The notes: generated by a model not told the origin, from the letters alone. Shown: positions 1 to 12,996, counted from the stretch's first letter. The stretch: DNA of 64,000 nt from Hydractinia symbiolongicarpus (GCF_029227915.1 NC_079883.1:28024001-28088000); one strand, 5' to 3'. Translations and numbers: made by a program.

Positions 1-935
1 CAAGAGAAATTGAGCCCCAGTCTCCCACACAAATTGTGAGAGTTAAAACCACTAACCTACGGCGCCACAATAATTATTTACATATTTGGTGATTGACAAT
101 GTAAAACTGTGTATTTATTATTAGATAATATATTTTCCTTATTTATATAGCTTGGGAAGAAATGACATTTGCGATGTGAATAATGAGACATGAAATGGAT
201 CTACGAAAAGATTGGCATACAAATTTAGCAGCACATTCTATGGTCATAGAGGAAGACAATATGTTACCTTAGTTATATATATTTTTTTATTTGTTATATA
301 TCTTATACTCGGTAGCAGCATGAACACTGAATATGAAAAAGCTAGACATGAAACTTATAAAAACTTAAATTAATGTTTGTTCCAATGCAGTCAAGCATGT
401 ATATATGTAAACCAAAAACATATTTGCTTTATTTTATGTATATAAAATAATTTTATTGAAAGCACTTCTTTTCTATTCCTAAGGCAGATTTTCAAATAGA
501 ATTTATTAAGTATTTAAACACAGCTTTGATTGAAGTCAGTAAGAAGTCTGTGTTAAATATCAAGAGCTTTGTTACCTGAACTTTGACATTATATATAGAA
601 AAAGTTATTAACACCTTTTACACCTACACACACTACATATCTTGGTAAAGTCGTAACGATGTTAGCTCCTTAGTGTGAACAAGGCGATAAGATCAGTGAC
701 AATAACAATTTCATGACAGTTAGATATTATGTCAACAAAATTATGAAACAAACAATGATAGAAGCCCCAGTACAGTGATTGTATTATAATATACGTGGAT
801 ACTTTTTACTTTTGTAAATATTCAGGCTTCTATATAAAATCACGCACCATATTTAATAATAGATTTTAGGCTTAGCACTTTTGTAACCTGATAATGTTAC
901 TTTATATCGTTTTGCACAATCTTCTTAGTCAGTGT
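1..935. other. Intergenic AT-rich sequence with a repeat fragment at the edge
   Basis: No coding segment is recognisable. The first 75 bases (agtctccc-acaaattg-gagagttaaaacc) resemble bases 13690-13735 (ggtctccctcacaaattgcaaaagttata), so the window probably opens in the tail of a dispersed repeat. The rest is plain AT-rich sequence. Confidence 0.4.
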
Positions 936-3845
936 CTACTCAAACGCACCGTAGTAACCAATCTTCATTCTAGTCCGGCTACTATTAAAAACTTTAATGT
1001 TCCACTGGTGTATGAAGAATTGAACGTAAAACGTAAAATGCGCTTGTCCCATTAATTTTGCCGAGGCTTTAATTCTTTGCAGAAAGCTGTTAAATTGTTC
1101 ACAGTTACTTGTGTTCGGTGAGTTCATTCCACTTAACCTGCTACTGTTGTTAGGCTTGAGAGCATTTATGGCTGAATCCGTGGAGCACGTCATGAAAAAA
1201 ACGCGTGTCTTGAAAATACCCAGATTCTCGATTTTTGGCGTACTCGCTTAAGCCACAAGCAAAATCGTAAAAACTGGTTTTGGGCCCTTTTTCCAAATGG
1301 GTATACAATGATGCCAGTGCGTCTTTTCTTCCTTCACTTCCTGTTATAATGTGAAACCCAAGACAGTGACCATGATAAGGACAAAACCACAAAAAAGATA
1401 TGTTGTCCCTTTTTTTGACACGTCCGGGTACACCTTCCGACATCTAACATCTGGGGTGTCATCATTTGCGGTGTCTTTTATTTCCCTTTTATCCATGGAA
1501 AAACTTCGCATTTTTCTTATTTGCTCTCCATTCTCAGTAAAGTAGTACGCTCGACCGTACTTCGCCGGGTTATAAGTACCTTCTAATTTCGAGTTGGTGC
1601 AGGTGGAGTATTAAAAGAATGTATAGATTTTACACGCTCGCATACGTGTACGAAAAAGCTAAGCGTGTCCTCGGGAATCGTCCCATTATGAACGAGGAAT
1701 GATTGTATCATTAACCATGCCATCTCAGGACAATATGTCTTAACATCTTCGGCAAACGCCAAAGTGTCCATACTGCTAGTGCTAAAAAAACTGTTCAGCT
1801 TTTTTGCTAAAGCGATAGGACATATGACATCAACGGAACAATCAGTAAACAGCATCTATAACAACTTGGCGGCGGTCAGTTGTTCGTTTCGATCTATACC
1901 TTCCTGTTGTATGTTAAAAACGCGAGAAATAAAAGGTACAACTCGATCATCAAGTAACTGCACATATTCTTTGAACATAAGGGACGAAATCTGGTTATAA
2001 TCCCCATCAATTATAAATCGACACATTTGTTGAAAAGTGTCTCGCGCCAATTTGCAAAATGCTGCAGTGTTGTTCATGGATGTGGGAATAAAGCACCGAT
2101 CCAATCGTCTCAGTTTCGTTTCCAAAATTTCAGATTCGTTGGAGCGTTCAATGGGTGAAACAAATGCTTGTTTAAAATTTAATCCAATTTTCGTTCCATC
2201 ACAAGCAAGTGAATTGCATTTTCCGCCGCACCAAGAGCAGGACATACGAAAGTCGATTTTCATATGCGATGCCCATGCAAACCACCACGCAATAAAGATC
2301 GACTCGTACATTCAAGAGCTTCCAGAACAATCTAAGATTTAAAATAAAAAAAATTAAAACAGACTTACACAGATTTATAACAACCCTTTCTGTCAGAGTT
2401 TCTTATTGACACAACACATATAGTTAATTAAGGAGATTATTTTCAAAATTTGACCCCTTATGCTACCCAATAATTTGTCCGGTATTTCTTACAAATGTAG
2501 TTACAAATGAATATAACAAAACACACCTGTTTGTTAATATGTTCTGGAATAATCGCTGATTCGTTTAAACCGTCAAAATCTACAAATATCATTAATTCCT
2601 TCATTAAGCGACAATGGCAACACGTGACCCTCTCTCTCGCATTTGCATAATGTCCATGATCAACATCGATTGAGGCTTGCAACGTACTAAAGATTTTACA
2701 TTGGCATGTAATTATCGGTGTCGTTTCCGTTTTTACCGCAGTAACATGAACGTATTCATAATTCTAAAAATTCGAGAAATATAACGGACATTAAAATGTT
2801 ATTTATAGATGGAGAACATTTTAAGGCAAAAAATCAGTATAAATAAAAGTTGGAAAAAAATTAATAGCTCGTAACCGTGTCTGTTGTTACCGTCCGTCTA
2901 TGTCTGGCGTATATTGTTATGTAATGATTGCAAGAAGCTGAAAAATGTACATAGCGATTACATAGAGAGTTGAAAACAGCTAAATTTAAACAAATTGAAA
3001 TTAATTTGAACGTTAAGAGAAAGAAAAGGTTACCATAAAGTCTCCACTGTAGATGTCGTAACCACCCATAGCAACAACTTGTTTATTTTCGTTTCTTAAT
3101 CTCCAGTGAAGACGGTTATGACGGAATAATTCACCACAGAAATATTTATAAAGATTTGTTCCGTAATCATCTGCCAAGTTTGGATAAATGGCTGGTGTTA
3201 TAGTTGCCGCTTGTTTTGACCTTACTGCAACAGGATATCGTTTCCGATAAGGTTCTCCAGACCTCTTTTTTGAATACGGAATTTCGCATTTGGAACCGAA
3301 CAAATTGTTCAGGCACGCGTCAATTATATTTCCTGGGTCATTTCTGTAACACCATGCTTGTATGATCCGGTTTCTTGGTGACCCGGGATAGTACTTCATA
3401 GATGTGGAAAACCGTTGTTCATACTTCAATTGTAAGGAACTAGCAGGCCAGTCCCACCGATGGTGGTTTGATAAAGATGAAATAATAGAAAACTGATCGT
3501 TCAGAGAAATCACAGAGGGATATTGCTGAAGGAGACATCTCCGTATGCTTTGTGAAAATGTTGACTTGGAACGATATTTGACAATTTGAGGTTGGAGTGT
3601 TGAACAAATTTCTTTATTATCGCATATAACGTGACTAAAATACAAAAAAAAAAACACAGAAATAATAGGAAACAGAAGGATAATTCAGTATAATCATTTC
3701 ATCGCATGCGCGCAAGGTTACATACGTACCGATTCTCAATTTTATTTTCATTTGCCTCAAACTTTTGGCTGTTGTGCAACGTAATACCAAAAACAAATAG
3801 ACATTTCACTTTTTCTGATTGTATGGTTGGCATAATCGAGCTCAT
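936..3845 (-). pseudogene. KDZ/CxC-like transposase-type gene, degraded
   Basis: Four exons can be traced on the minus strand: 3730-3845 (start MSSIMPTIQSEKV), 3034-3634, 2527-2763 and a long last exon from 2331 to about 936. The first three join in frame through GT...AG introns. The last exon carries the family's most recognisable segments: FRMSCSWCGGKCNSLACDGTK, then WFCPYHGHCLGFHI, then YDFACGLSEYAKNRE and CEQFNSFLQRIK. These match a widespread cnidarian/fish family of cysteine-rich transposase-derived proteins (HMGXB3-like 'CxC', KDZ group). It is broken: a frameshift just after the last acceptor (near 2305), an in-frame TAG at 1856-1858, and further frame changes near 1590, 1420 and 1165. 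The family assignment is from memory of motif patterns. The breaks are seen directly, although assembly indels could explain some of them. Confidence 0.7.
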
Positions 3846-4184
3846 AGTATTGTAAAAACTATTTTTGTTGCCTTTTATATTCCTTGAAGTTACATTCTTC
3901 TTTTTTTCGTTGCAATTTTCTAAAGAAATAAAGATACGGCTCTTTAAATTATAATTTACGAGAGCAAAAGTTTGTTTCTAATTTCAATAATCTGACAAAG
4001 CAATCGCAACTTGGTTATTGGAAAGTATGATGCGTTAAGAAAAGCACATTCGTCCAAGATACGCAGAAACTGCAGCGATACATCAACTTCTAAAATGGAT
4101 TGGGAAATAAAAAAAGCCTTGCAACTTTCTTTTATTCTAGCTTAAATTTAAAACACTCTTCTACCAGATTATAATAACGATTAC

Positions 4185-4709
4185 TTAATACGAATTACCA
4201 GAATTGCGCATTGTTTGGTATAATTTTATAGATCTGATTTTTTCCATGTTGACATCATCCATTGTATAGACATGGTAGGGTAACAGGTCATTCGTTAAAC
4301 CTAAGCGTTGCTGAATAAAACACTGCCCTTCGTTATGAAAATACCCTTGAAATCCACCAGATTCAAAAAGGCGGCACACATAAACTCTTCGAACTGGTAC
4401 TTCTATTTGCAAAACAGAGCAATAAAACACATCATCATAATAACCAGATGCTGTCATTGTCAAGCAAGTGTCCTCTGCTTTTATTATCGCGTTGCTCGCT
4501 TTAAAACAAGATGAAAGCATTGCCGTTGTTATTGAAGTCTCCAAATCTAACGCTTCGTGGCATTTATTTAAATTTGCCAATGCGATTTTCTTTTTATCTG
4601 TCTCTGCCTCCACTGAATAGGCTAAATATGACAAGGTAAATATGATATAGAACACAATACTCAGTAATTCTTTTAATATGGTGACAACGCAAAGTTTAGC
4701 TGTTATCAC
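4185..4709 (-). CDS. Small putative secreted protein, 174 aa, unknown
   Basis: A single uninterrupted frame starts MITAKLCVVTILKELL and has a hydrophobic stretch at about residues 4-32 ending near SVEAE, which looks like a signal peptide or a signal anchor. The remainder is mixed and charged with at least seven cysteines (KCHEALDL, SSCFKAS, DTCLTM, FYCSVL, YVCRLF, QCFIQQ), consistent with a disulfide-bonded extracellular product. I do not recognise the family. It lies upstream of, and on the same strand as, the KDZ-like relic, with 340 bp between them. It could be a first exon with more exons elsewhere, but the frame closes with its own stop codon. Confidence 0.5.
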   Translation of the reverse strand: MITAKLCVVTILKELLSIVFYIIFTLSYLAYSVEAETDKKKIALANLNKCHEALDLETSITTAMLSSCFKASNAIIKAEDTCLTMTASGYYDDVFYCSVLQIEVPVRRVYVCRLFESGGFQGYFHNEGQCFIQQRLGLTNDLLPYHVYTMDDVNMEKIRSIKLYQTMRNSGNSY

Positions 4710-5265
4710 GTTAGCAAAGTAGTGAACGATGGGTTAACATTACTGACAATATGTATCAACATTCTTAAATCTGCCATCTTTTAGTCGCAAGATATGAAGT
4801 GGGAAAATATGAAAAATATTTATATATATATTGCTTCCTTTGAAGAAAATGTAAACTACAGTCAACTCCCTCTAACTCTAATCTTTTTACTGTCGAGTGG
4901 GACATACTTCAATTTTATGTATGGTAATGCATTCTTGATACAGTTTAGCATGATAATCTTAAAGCGTACTAACTTTGCGTAAGTATGTAATATATTATAT
5001 CCAACCGAAAAGTTAACACTTAAAATGTTTACAATAATTTCTTTTCGTCGTTTTAGTAAATTTTACCTTCCTCAGTGAACAGTTCGATTTACTGAACATT
5101 ATAACTAAGAGTAGGCTTAAGAGCGGTTTGCAAGGTACCCGAGGTCAGAGTTAACGGGTAAGTATTATCTTTAAGGAATACTCATGATAACGACGCTAGT
5201 GTTGGAGGTCATAAAATTTCGAGTTGTTTAGAGTTTCGGGAGTTGACAGTATATTAATCACCTAC

Positions 5266-5431
5266 ACGAGTTGGCAAGATCTGTTGACGTGATACTGAAA
5301 TTAGTATCTTCTAAACCACTGTCAATAATAACATTGGAAGCAACCTCCATGTCTTTAACTAACACCTCTGGAACTTCTTCTAATGATGTCAGCATTGCAT
5401 TATATTCTACTTCATCCGTACTTATGGCGTC
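5266..5431 (-). other. Possible isolated coding exon, acidic peptide
   Basis: On the minus strand an open stretch begins MDAISTDEVEYNAML and runs through EEVPEVLVKDMEVASN to TSTDLANSC. It is acidic and looks more protein-like than its surroundings. A usable GT donor follows at about 5265. No partner exon was found, so this may be chance or a gene relic. Confidence 0.2.
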
Positions 5432-5469
5432 CATACTTAACTTACTAACTATGAAATTAAAAAAATAAC

Positions 5470-6945
5470 TATATCTGTGAAAGGGGATAACAGGTCGAAT
5501 TAATAAACGGAAACATAACTACATTAAACCTGCTGGTGTTAAGAATAAAAAAACGAATTCGTGTACAATATTTCTTTACCATAAAACAAAATTTTAAGGT
5601 ATTATTTTTCACAAAACTCACGACAATAACTCAAATTACAAGAAAATGAGAACAAAAAGTAAACAGTCTTCAATAGTCACAGCTCGTTACTTTCTATTTT
5701 TTAGATAATTACAAAACAAAATAAATTGAGTATAGGTTGTACAAAACAACAAAATTATAAAATATCTCTAAGCTCTACCAATATTTGATTAGAAACATGA
5801 GTAACCATCAAGGAGTAAAAAGATTCCTTGCAGATAGTAATTTCTATTTGGGATATTCGACATATAAAAACGTCATTCAAACGCAAAACATAAATTCGTA
5901 TAATAAGAGTCCATTTTAAAAAACCTTTAGCAAATTTAAATTAGGGTAAAACTGCCAAAATTCCCAGCTAATGAAATTATTTCCTTTTATCATGTGATTT
6001 GTTTTAGACAATTAAAGAAGTTTCAAAATACAGAACATAGTTTTAGAAGATGTTTCTTTAGGCAAAGAAAATTGTAGAAAATATAATTTACCTTGCCTCA
6101 CACCCAGACGGACTTTTTTCAAATTATATAGGAGATATTATTACAGCAATCGTCTTTTTCTGGTTTTTCAAATTTTACTCATTTTTATATATATATATTT
6201 ATAACAATCACAACAACTATTACCATAGAACAAAAACGACTTTCATGTTTATAATATGCTATTTTGCTGTTCTTCCATCATAACGTATTAATCGGTTGTT
6301 TTTCTTACAATCGGGTTGTAATCAATAAATTCCATCATGAACTGCATATTCACACATACCTACTGGTGCCTGATGTTAGACTAAAACAAAAATAACAAAA
6401 TATAAATTATTGATGTGCAAATAGAGGTTATCCTATATAATGTGAGGATCAGGTCCATGACCCCTAGGTTCCAAAAACTTTTTTTCCTTTATTCGGTTCA
6501 GATTCTACCCTTTTGTATCTCAATAATAATAAGTAGTCCAAAAATTAAATAGAGTATATATTGTTTAAATGACTTTCTGTGCAACTCATTATTTTGATTT
6601 CGCATTAAGCACAATAAACACATAAAAGCAAAAAATTGAAGTAATCATAGAAATAAATCAAAAAAAAACTATTTACTAAAAAGATTAATTCCAGTGCCTT
6701 TTAGATCTTGCCTCTAAAAAATCTACGATTTACATTTCATTTAGCCCTCTGTGGTTTCGCTTTTTTACCTACTAAATAGCGTGTGTACAAAAATTCATAA
6801 ATTTTGAGTAATTTTGGAAATTCATTTATTGTACAGATTTCATACACATGAACTATCCACAAGATGTTGGTATTACTTTTTGCTGTCGATGGATATAGAT
6901 ATATATTGGCGTTGATTCCATATGTGTAAGTAAATATTACCATTG
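5470..6945. other. Gene-free AT-rich stretch
   Basis: No convincing coding segment, RNA gene or paired repeat was seen on either strand. It contains only poly-A/T runs and short TA repeats such as that near 6190. Confidence 0.5.
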
Positions 6946-7409
6946 CCCTGTGTAAGAAGTGTTATGTTGTATGGTAGTGAGGCATGGGCAGTGAAGCAGG
7001 AAGATCTTGACCTTTTAAAAAGGAATGATATAAGAATGGTTAGGTGGATGTGTAACGCCAGTCTGAGAGACAGAAAGAGTTCAGATGAGCTAAGAAGCAG
7101 GATAAGTATCCGTAGAATTAAAGATGTTATCCAGATAAGAAGATTGAATTGGCTGGGGCTCTTGGAAAGAATGGAGGAGGATAATTGGGTAAGAAAGTGT
7201 GGAGACTTGATAGTTCCTGGGGCAAAGCCCAGAGGCAGACTGAGAAAGACTTGGCAGGAGGTTATAAGGACAGACTTGATACAGCAGAAGTTGAGTTTAG
7301 ATCTAACACAGTCTAGATCAGATTGGAAGAGGGTCATTAATATACCTCGTCCAACCCATGCTAGCATGGAAAACGGACGTTAAGCCAAGAATGATGATGA
7401 TGATGATAG
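6946..7409 (+). mobile_element. 5'-truncated LINE (RTE-like) fragment, copy 1
   Basis: The sequence matches the 3' end of the long LINE copy at 57.9-60.6 kb: the encoded tail (VRSVMLYGSEAWAVKQED ... NIPRPTHASMENGR) is open from 6946 to the TAA at 7381-7383, and a (GAT)n tail follows to 7409. Only about the last 145 residues remain, the expected result of incomplete target-primed reverse transcription. By eye only a handful of substitutions separate it from the long copy. Confidence 0.9.
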
Positions 7410-8651
7410 GTTAACCTAACTGATGTGAGGATGTGGGCCATTTGAAGGTGCTGGAAGTTGATTGGGCTAGTCAGTTCTCGACACATTTAGCTTCATCAAC
7501 TTCGAAAGTTATAGCTAAAGGCGATAATAACAAAGGCTTACATTCCTATCTTCAGGTGTGTTAGCTATAGACGGCTTACTTCGCGTTTTTTGTGCCTGAT
7601 GCCAGTGGAATTTTGCAGATACGCTACATCTTTTCTGCCATCTTTGTTTGCCTTTTTACTTTCACGGACGTTACGTACACCACAACCCGTACTGCATCTC
7701 TAGCCAATCAGAAGGCTGAAAATTTGAGATACAAAACTGTGACCGTAATTCACTCTCACTTTCCATTTCGATGTGCACTCGGTGCGTCGTGTCGTGAGGT
7801 GCTTCACGCGTTGATTAACAGTACTTTCACTGCGTTAGTTACTGCTTAAGTTAGTCTAGTAAACTAAACTCATCATTTTTCCCTTTTTGATATTTTTGAT
7901 AGAGAAGAGAAAAAAGAGAGTTTAGAATAACCTACCTTGACAGTTAACATTCAAACTGACAACTGATTTCAAAATCAAAAATATTAGCCACTTAAATTTC
8001 ACAGTATTGTTTTTAAATATTCGCATAATTATTTTGGAAGTCACTTTAAAACATGGCGGATTAAAAACAAACATTAATTAGCTTAAGGTAGCTAGCTAGC
8101 TATAGCTGCGACTAAAAGACAAAAAATTCTAGCTTTAGTCAAATAAAATCGCTAGAAATGGCTTAAATACTAAAAAAGAATAATGGAGTTACCGCATAAT
8201 AATTTTTAATATGTTTGAACATTTAAAAGTATCCCACCAAACTCACATTTATTGAAAAATATCAGTCAACGCACATGCAGCTGCCTGCTTGATCAATCGC
8301 CATTTAAAACACCTTTTAAGCGATAACATTTAGATAGAACGTTGTTTACAGTTGCTTGGTTGTCTTTTCTAAACAAGAAGGAATAGTATCTTATTCGTGT
8401 TAAGCATGGAAAAAGCATCCACATCTCGAAATCTTGATAGATTATTTTCCCTCACAGCACTCTCCTTCTGTGATTAAAAGTTTGAAAAAAATATACAACT
8501 GTATACTGTAATAAGGTTTTAACCACCGCGAGTGAGTGGACTAATGTCTTTAAAGTTCAAGCGGGAAATTTAAGAAAACACATGGAGCGCACATGTACAA
8601 AAAACAACACTACGATATAAAAAAACCCTTGTGTCTGGAGTTGCAAGAAGT
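7410..8651. other. Gene-free stretch upstream of the DUF6589-like gene
   Basis: A short open frame at 7592-7849 has no recognisable family features. A GCTAGCTAGCTATAGCT run lies near 8090. Nothing else was recognised. An untranslated first exon of the next gene could lie here. Confidence 0.4.
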
Positions 8652-11600
8652 ATGACTTCATGTCGTCTTTGTTTGAAAGAATATAAAAACTGTAAGGAAA
8701 GTAGACATCTCTTGTGGCCTATGGAGTTGCAGAGGCTGCACAAAATTGGCTTCCAACTCCTTAATCGTGATATTGATAGTGTTAATAATGACGACAGGAA
8801 AAAAAAGTGTGTAAATGGATCGGTGTGTGACAAGTGCTATAGAGGAATAGGAGTACTGGAGAAAGCAGAAGAACTCAGATTGAGGTGGAAAAACTGTAGA
8901 TTTAAACGAAAATGTAAAATTGCTGACGATCAGGTAATTCATGAGCGATTTTTTTGTGTTATTCTTTTCTTTGTATCGTTGATACTATATACACTAGTTT
9001 TTTTCATAGAATGCTTCAGAACTAGATTCCTTAAATATCGTAGTTGAAAACGAGTGCAAACAGGAAATGGCAAGAGTTGAGCGTGACAATTTAATGACAG
9101 ACGTCTCTGTCGATGCTTTAGTCAATTTTAACGACGCGAAATTCTTAGAGAGGATGGAAGAACTTTGCCCAATCCTGTCGGCTGCCATAAGAGGTGCAGT
9201 AGCTGGAGAGAAAGGGTAAGATCGATGACTGTCCAAGAGATACGGAGAGCAACAAAATGTTACGAATATGTTCTATACGCTTAATATTTTACAGGGTATA
9301 TATTGGACAACAAGTGGCGTGTTTCGGAATCCTGTTCAAAGCAAGATATCATAAAAGCAGAGCCTGTATAGTCTCGCATCGCAATGACCAGCTGTTCATT
9401 GCCGCTGGTGCTAAGAAGCGGGCGTTTAAATGGTTCAATGCCCTTGGTGTAACCAATAGTTATCAAACTGCATTGAACAAAAACAAGAAATTAGCCTGTA
9501 ATCATGACCAAGACGTTAAAGGTTGGAAAAATATGATAGAATCCAATGATCCGGAGAGTGTTGGGTACCAGGTAATACTTTTTTCTCTAGTAATTCAGAA
9601 ACGTTGCATTTCAAATATAAGCTGCATATATATTGTATGTTGGCAGATTATTGGCGATAATCTAGACTACGAAGTTAACGTCAGACACCAAGGAATCAAC
9701 AATCCCAATAGGAGTCATCACTGGTTTCATTACATAGCTGTTAAAGATCGCGTGCACCCCTCTCAAGGTCATTTTCAAATTATTTATTTTTATGTCAAAT
9801 GCCATAAATGGAATTGGCTTAAATTTTATAAATATGTTTGGGTATATCATGATTGATTGATTTAGATCCTAAAAGTTTTGAAGATTACAGGCGTGCAAGT
9901 GTTCTACCAGATAACCACACGCTCGTGATGTTGGCAAATAATTTCAAGCACTTGGTAACAAGAACTATCGTATCCTTCATACCAGCGTTTGAATCTTTCA
10001 AGAAACATACGCAGAAACATATAGCACATCCATTCGTCGATGAAATGTCGAAAAAATCAGAGGTTGTTAGTCTTGGACTGTTGTTGGAGTCGGAAAACAC
10101 GGCATCTGGAATTACCAAGATCTTACGTCATATACAGAAAGAATATGTGCCACAAACGATAAACGGAAACGGAAAATTGGAGGTCAGTAAATTCATAACA
10201 AAATTATATGTTTGCCTCGCCGTTTTGACATAAAAAATGTTCTCTCTTTTTTCAGATACTTCAACCGATTCCTTTTGGTGGGGACCAATTGACTGAGGAA
10301 CGTTCTATCAACATCATTCGCGCTTTTCTGGATGGCGATACCAGCTACGATCGTATTGAAGGTCTACAACCCAAATTTGAGGACTGGCACTTGAAAATGA
10401 CTCTTTACGAGGTATCAATTTTTTTTAAACTGAAAAATCCTGAAATTTTGATGGAAGTGATATCACTTTCACCTACTTTCCCGATGTATCAGACAGTTTA
10501 AATAATAAAGTGTTTCGTTATAACAGGTCAAAGATTCGCTTTTTCGTAAAGAGACATCAGGCGCAGAGTTTGGAACGACACAGTGGGCGATGAACGTGTT
10601 ACGTACAAGCAATGCTAAAAAAGGTCCAAATGCTGCAATGAATGCCTACGGTGAATTTTCGGATAAAGAACTAGATGCACAAATAGTCGCTATTACAATG
10701 GAGCACTTCAACATGGCAACATTTGAAGGTCTTTATGTTACAAATTATTCATGCAAATTTATATAAATTGTTTACTAAATTTGAAACTTATTTCTTCATT
10801 AAGATGACCCAGTACCGACAAATATCAAAACAGGATGTGAGGAAGAGAAACGAAAATGGATTTCTATGCATGTTGAAGATATAATAAAAAGGTAGATTTA
10901 TGTGATAATATATGTTCAGTAATGTCGTGACTAATAAAATTACATTTCATCGTATACTAAATAACAAATGTCTAGATACACAGTAACATATGCTGACAAC
11001 ATAGGCAATGTAAGAGAAAAACTTAAACAAGAAGGCATAAGAAAGCTGAAAATATTCATCTGCTCCAAAAATGCTACTGGAGAATGTAATCATTGCCCCT
11101 TCAAATCCGCACGTACGAGGGATCTTCATGAGAAACTGAAGCATAACATGGACAGGTCAGATAATGTATATTTAAATGTAATTATTATGTGAAACCCATG
11201 TTCAGTATATATATCGTACCTTTACAGTTAAAATAAAAATAAAAATGTTAAAACTTTTATATTTTCATAGACGCGAACCTGATGTAATACAGCAGCCTAT
11301 TATAAAGGACCACGTCCTATGTTATCAGAAAGCCTTGTTCACTATCAATCTGCTACTCAAGAACTTGAATGATGCAATAAGACAGGGAGATGGTGAACGA
11401 TTAATCGAAAGTTATAAGTTGGTTCTGCTTTACTTCAAGGCAACTCGGCATCACAAATACGCATACACCATCCTGAAGTTGTTATACCAAATCAGATTGG
11501 AACCGGAAAATGCATTCAAGTTGACCTGGGGAAGGTTCATTAATACACAGGGATACAAAGGAAGAAATATATCAAATGATCTTCACCTGGAACATTTAAA

Positions 11601-11784
11601 TCATTTTTTAAAGGAATTACTGCGTTCATTACGTAGCAACATCAATGAAAAAAATGCTGAAAGGGTGTCGTATACATTACAAAATATGAAAGGTAAAAAA
11701 TATTACAGCTATATGTGCATACCTGTGTCTGATGTCAGGGCTGATAAAACATTCGATTTTTGGGCTTCCAATGTTCCAGAGTGA
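8652..11784 (+). CDS. DUF6589-like protein, 10 exons, about 780 aa
   Basis: Exons: 8652-8933, 9010-9215, 9295-9571, 9647-9767, 9866-10182, 10256-10411, 10527-10728, 10804-10891, 10976-11155 and 11271 to 11784. All junctions are GT...AG, the phases fit, and there is no internal stop (2343 nt in total). Exon 1 holds a zinc-binding-like pattern: CRLC at residues 4-7 and CDKC at 59-62. The core (GDNLDYEVNVRHQGINNPN, SHHWFHYIAVKDRV, then RSINIIRAFLDGDTSYDRIE) matches the DUF6589-type family that is multicopy in cnidarians. Exon 9 has a small CxxC...H-like finger (GECNHCPFKSARTRDLHEKLKH). Molecular function is unknown; repetitive occurrence suggests a mobile-element or selfish origin, which is inference. 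The 3' end is uncertain: a donor at 11693 (AAAG/GTAAAA) could lead to a further exon. The gene is tail to tail with the helicase, and the two overlap by up to about 75 bp. Confidence 0.75.
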
Positions 11785-12996
11785 AATAAGGCAATTAAGT
11801 CGGTAGATTTCATACCATTTCCCAAAGTTTCTCGTTCAATCATCTTACGAACGTGGTAGTAAACAAAACCACACAAAGTCACTGATCGACAGTAAATTAT
11901 TACTTTATGTGTATCAGAAACCTCTGATAAAAAAGTCTCAACAATCCACTTCAGACATTGGACATTTTCCCTACTGGAAATATTCAAAACACACAATCGT
12001 ATATTTTGTCTGTCACTACATACTGATATTACGCTCAGTTTTTTTGATAATCCGCAACTTCCAATAACAAGCTGGGTCAAATCAACATCCACAGTGGCAC
12101 TGAGGGCAAGAATAGGTAAATCTTGACGACAGATAGACCGCATTTCACTGATTCTACCAAATGCTTCTCTGAATGGCTTGTCCTCATTGCTCATTGGTGA
12201 GGCACCCCTAAGATAAGGATATATAACCATTATAAAGCTATAAAATAAAACTTGGTTCAAAAAATGGAAAACGTTTTCATCTTTTACAGAGAGTGGCAGA
12301 AAATGAGCCTGCATCTGCATGTACAGTAAAGTTCATGCTGTTTTGCATTAAACTACACTCTCTTTTCTCTCGCTAAAAACTAAAGATGCATAGAGGAATA
12401 TCATGGGGTCAGATTTAGTTATATCTAGCATCATATTATGATGGAGGATGTTATTATACAAAACATACATTCTGAAAATGCTTTCTTTGCAGCTTTGGGG
12501 CACCAATAATAAAAACACCATACCATGACACTTTGTGTACTTCATCCACAACAAGGCAAACAGCATTGTCCAGTACAAATTTGGATGAGAGAAACTGTCT
12601 CCACCTGGCATTATTAAGCCAAGATTCAGGTGTGCCAATCAAAATATTGAAATTGCCAGATATAATATCCCCATAATCATTGCAATCTAGTTTGGAAGCC
12701 TTTAATCCTAACGCACTTAACGAATTTGCAGATGAAACTTGATCTTGGATTAAAGAATTAAGAGGAGAAACGACTAAAACAAGTGGTGAAGGTGCTATAT
12801 TTAACTCCAAACACACACTTGGTAAAAGTTGGTAGATTAAACTTTTACCATAACACGTTGGAAAAATACACAAGGTATCGACTCCATTTAAAATATTTAC
12901 CACAGCTTCTAATTGTTTGGGTTTAATTGAAAAAGAAAGTGGAACTAAAATGTTTGAGATGACTTTTGAAACATCCGAAACAGTCGCCATGTTCAA
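11709..12996 (-). CDS. RecQ-like DEVH helicase, C-terminally truncated
   Basis: Two minus-strand exons, 12524-12996 and 11723-12207 (or to the stop at 11709), join in frame through a GTATGG donor so that SW/GASPMSNEDKPF is continuous. Visible motifs: Q-like start region, Walker A PTCYGKS (GKS at about residue 50), motif Ia VVSPLNSLIQDQ, TPESWL, Walker B DEVH (about 151), motif III LALSAT (about 194), and motif IV VIIYCRS with FHSG. This is a superfamily 2 RecQ-type ATP-dependent 3'-5' DNA helicase fold. Motifs V and VI (the AT-ALGMG and QxxGRxGR region) are missing: after DTG there is a donor-like GTATGC, then a stop, and the opposite-strand DUF6589-like gene occupies the next sequence. It is therefore either a truncated relic or a gene whose last exons lie elsewhere. 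It resembles multicopy cnidarian RecQ-like proteins more than the cellular BLM/RECQL genes. Confidence 0.7.

Noticed and set aside
4794-4982. Short plus-strand frame upstream of the secreted-protein gene
   Set aside because: Low-complexity AT-rich composition and no features.
7592-7849. Plus-strand open frame of 85 codons
   Set aside because: No motif, splice context or neighbour supports it.
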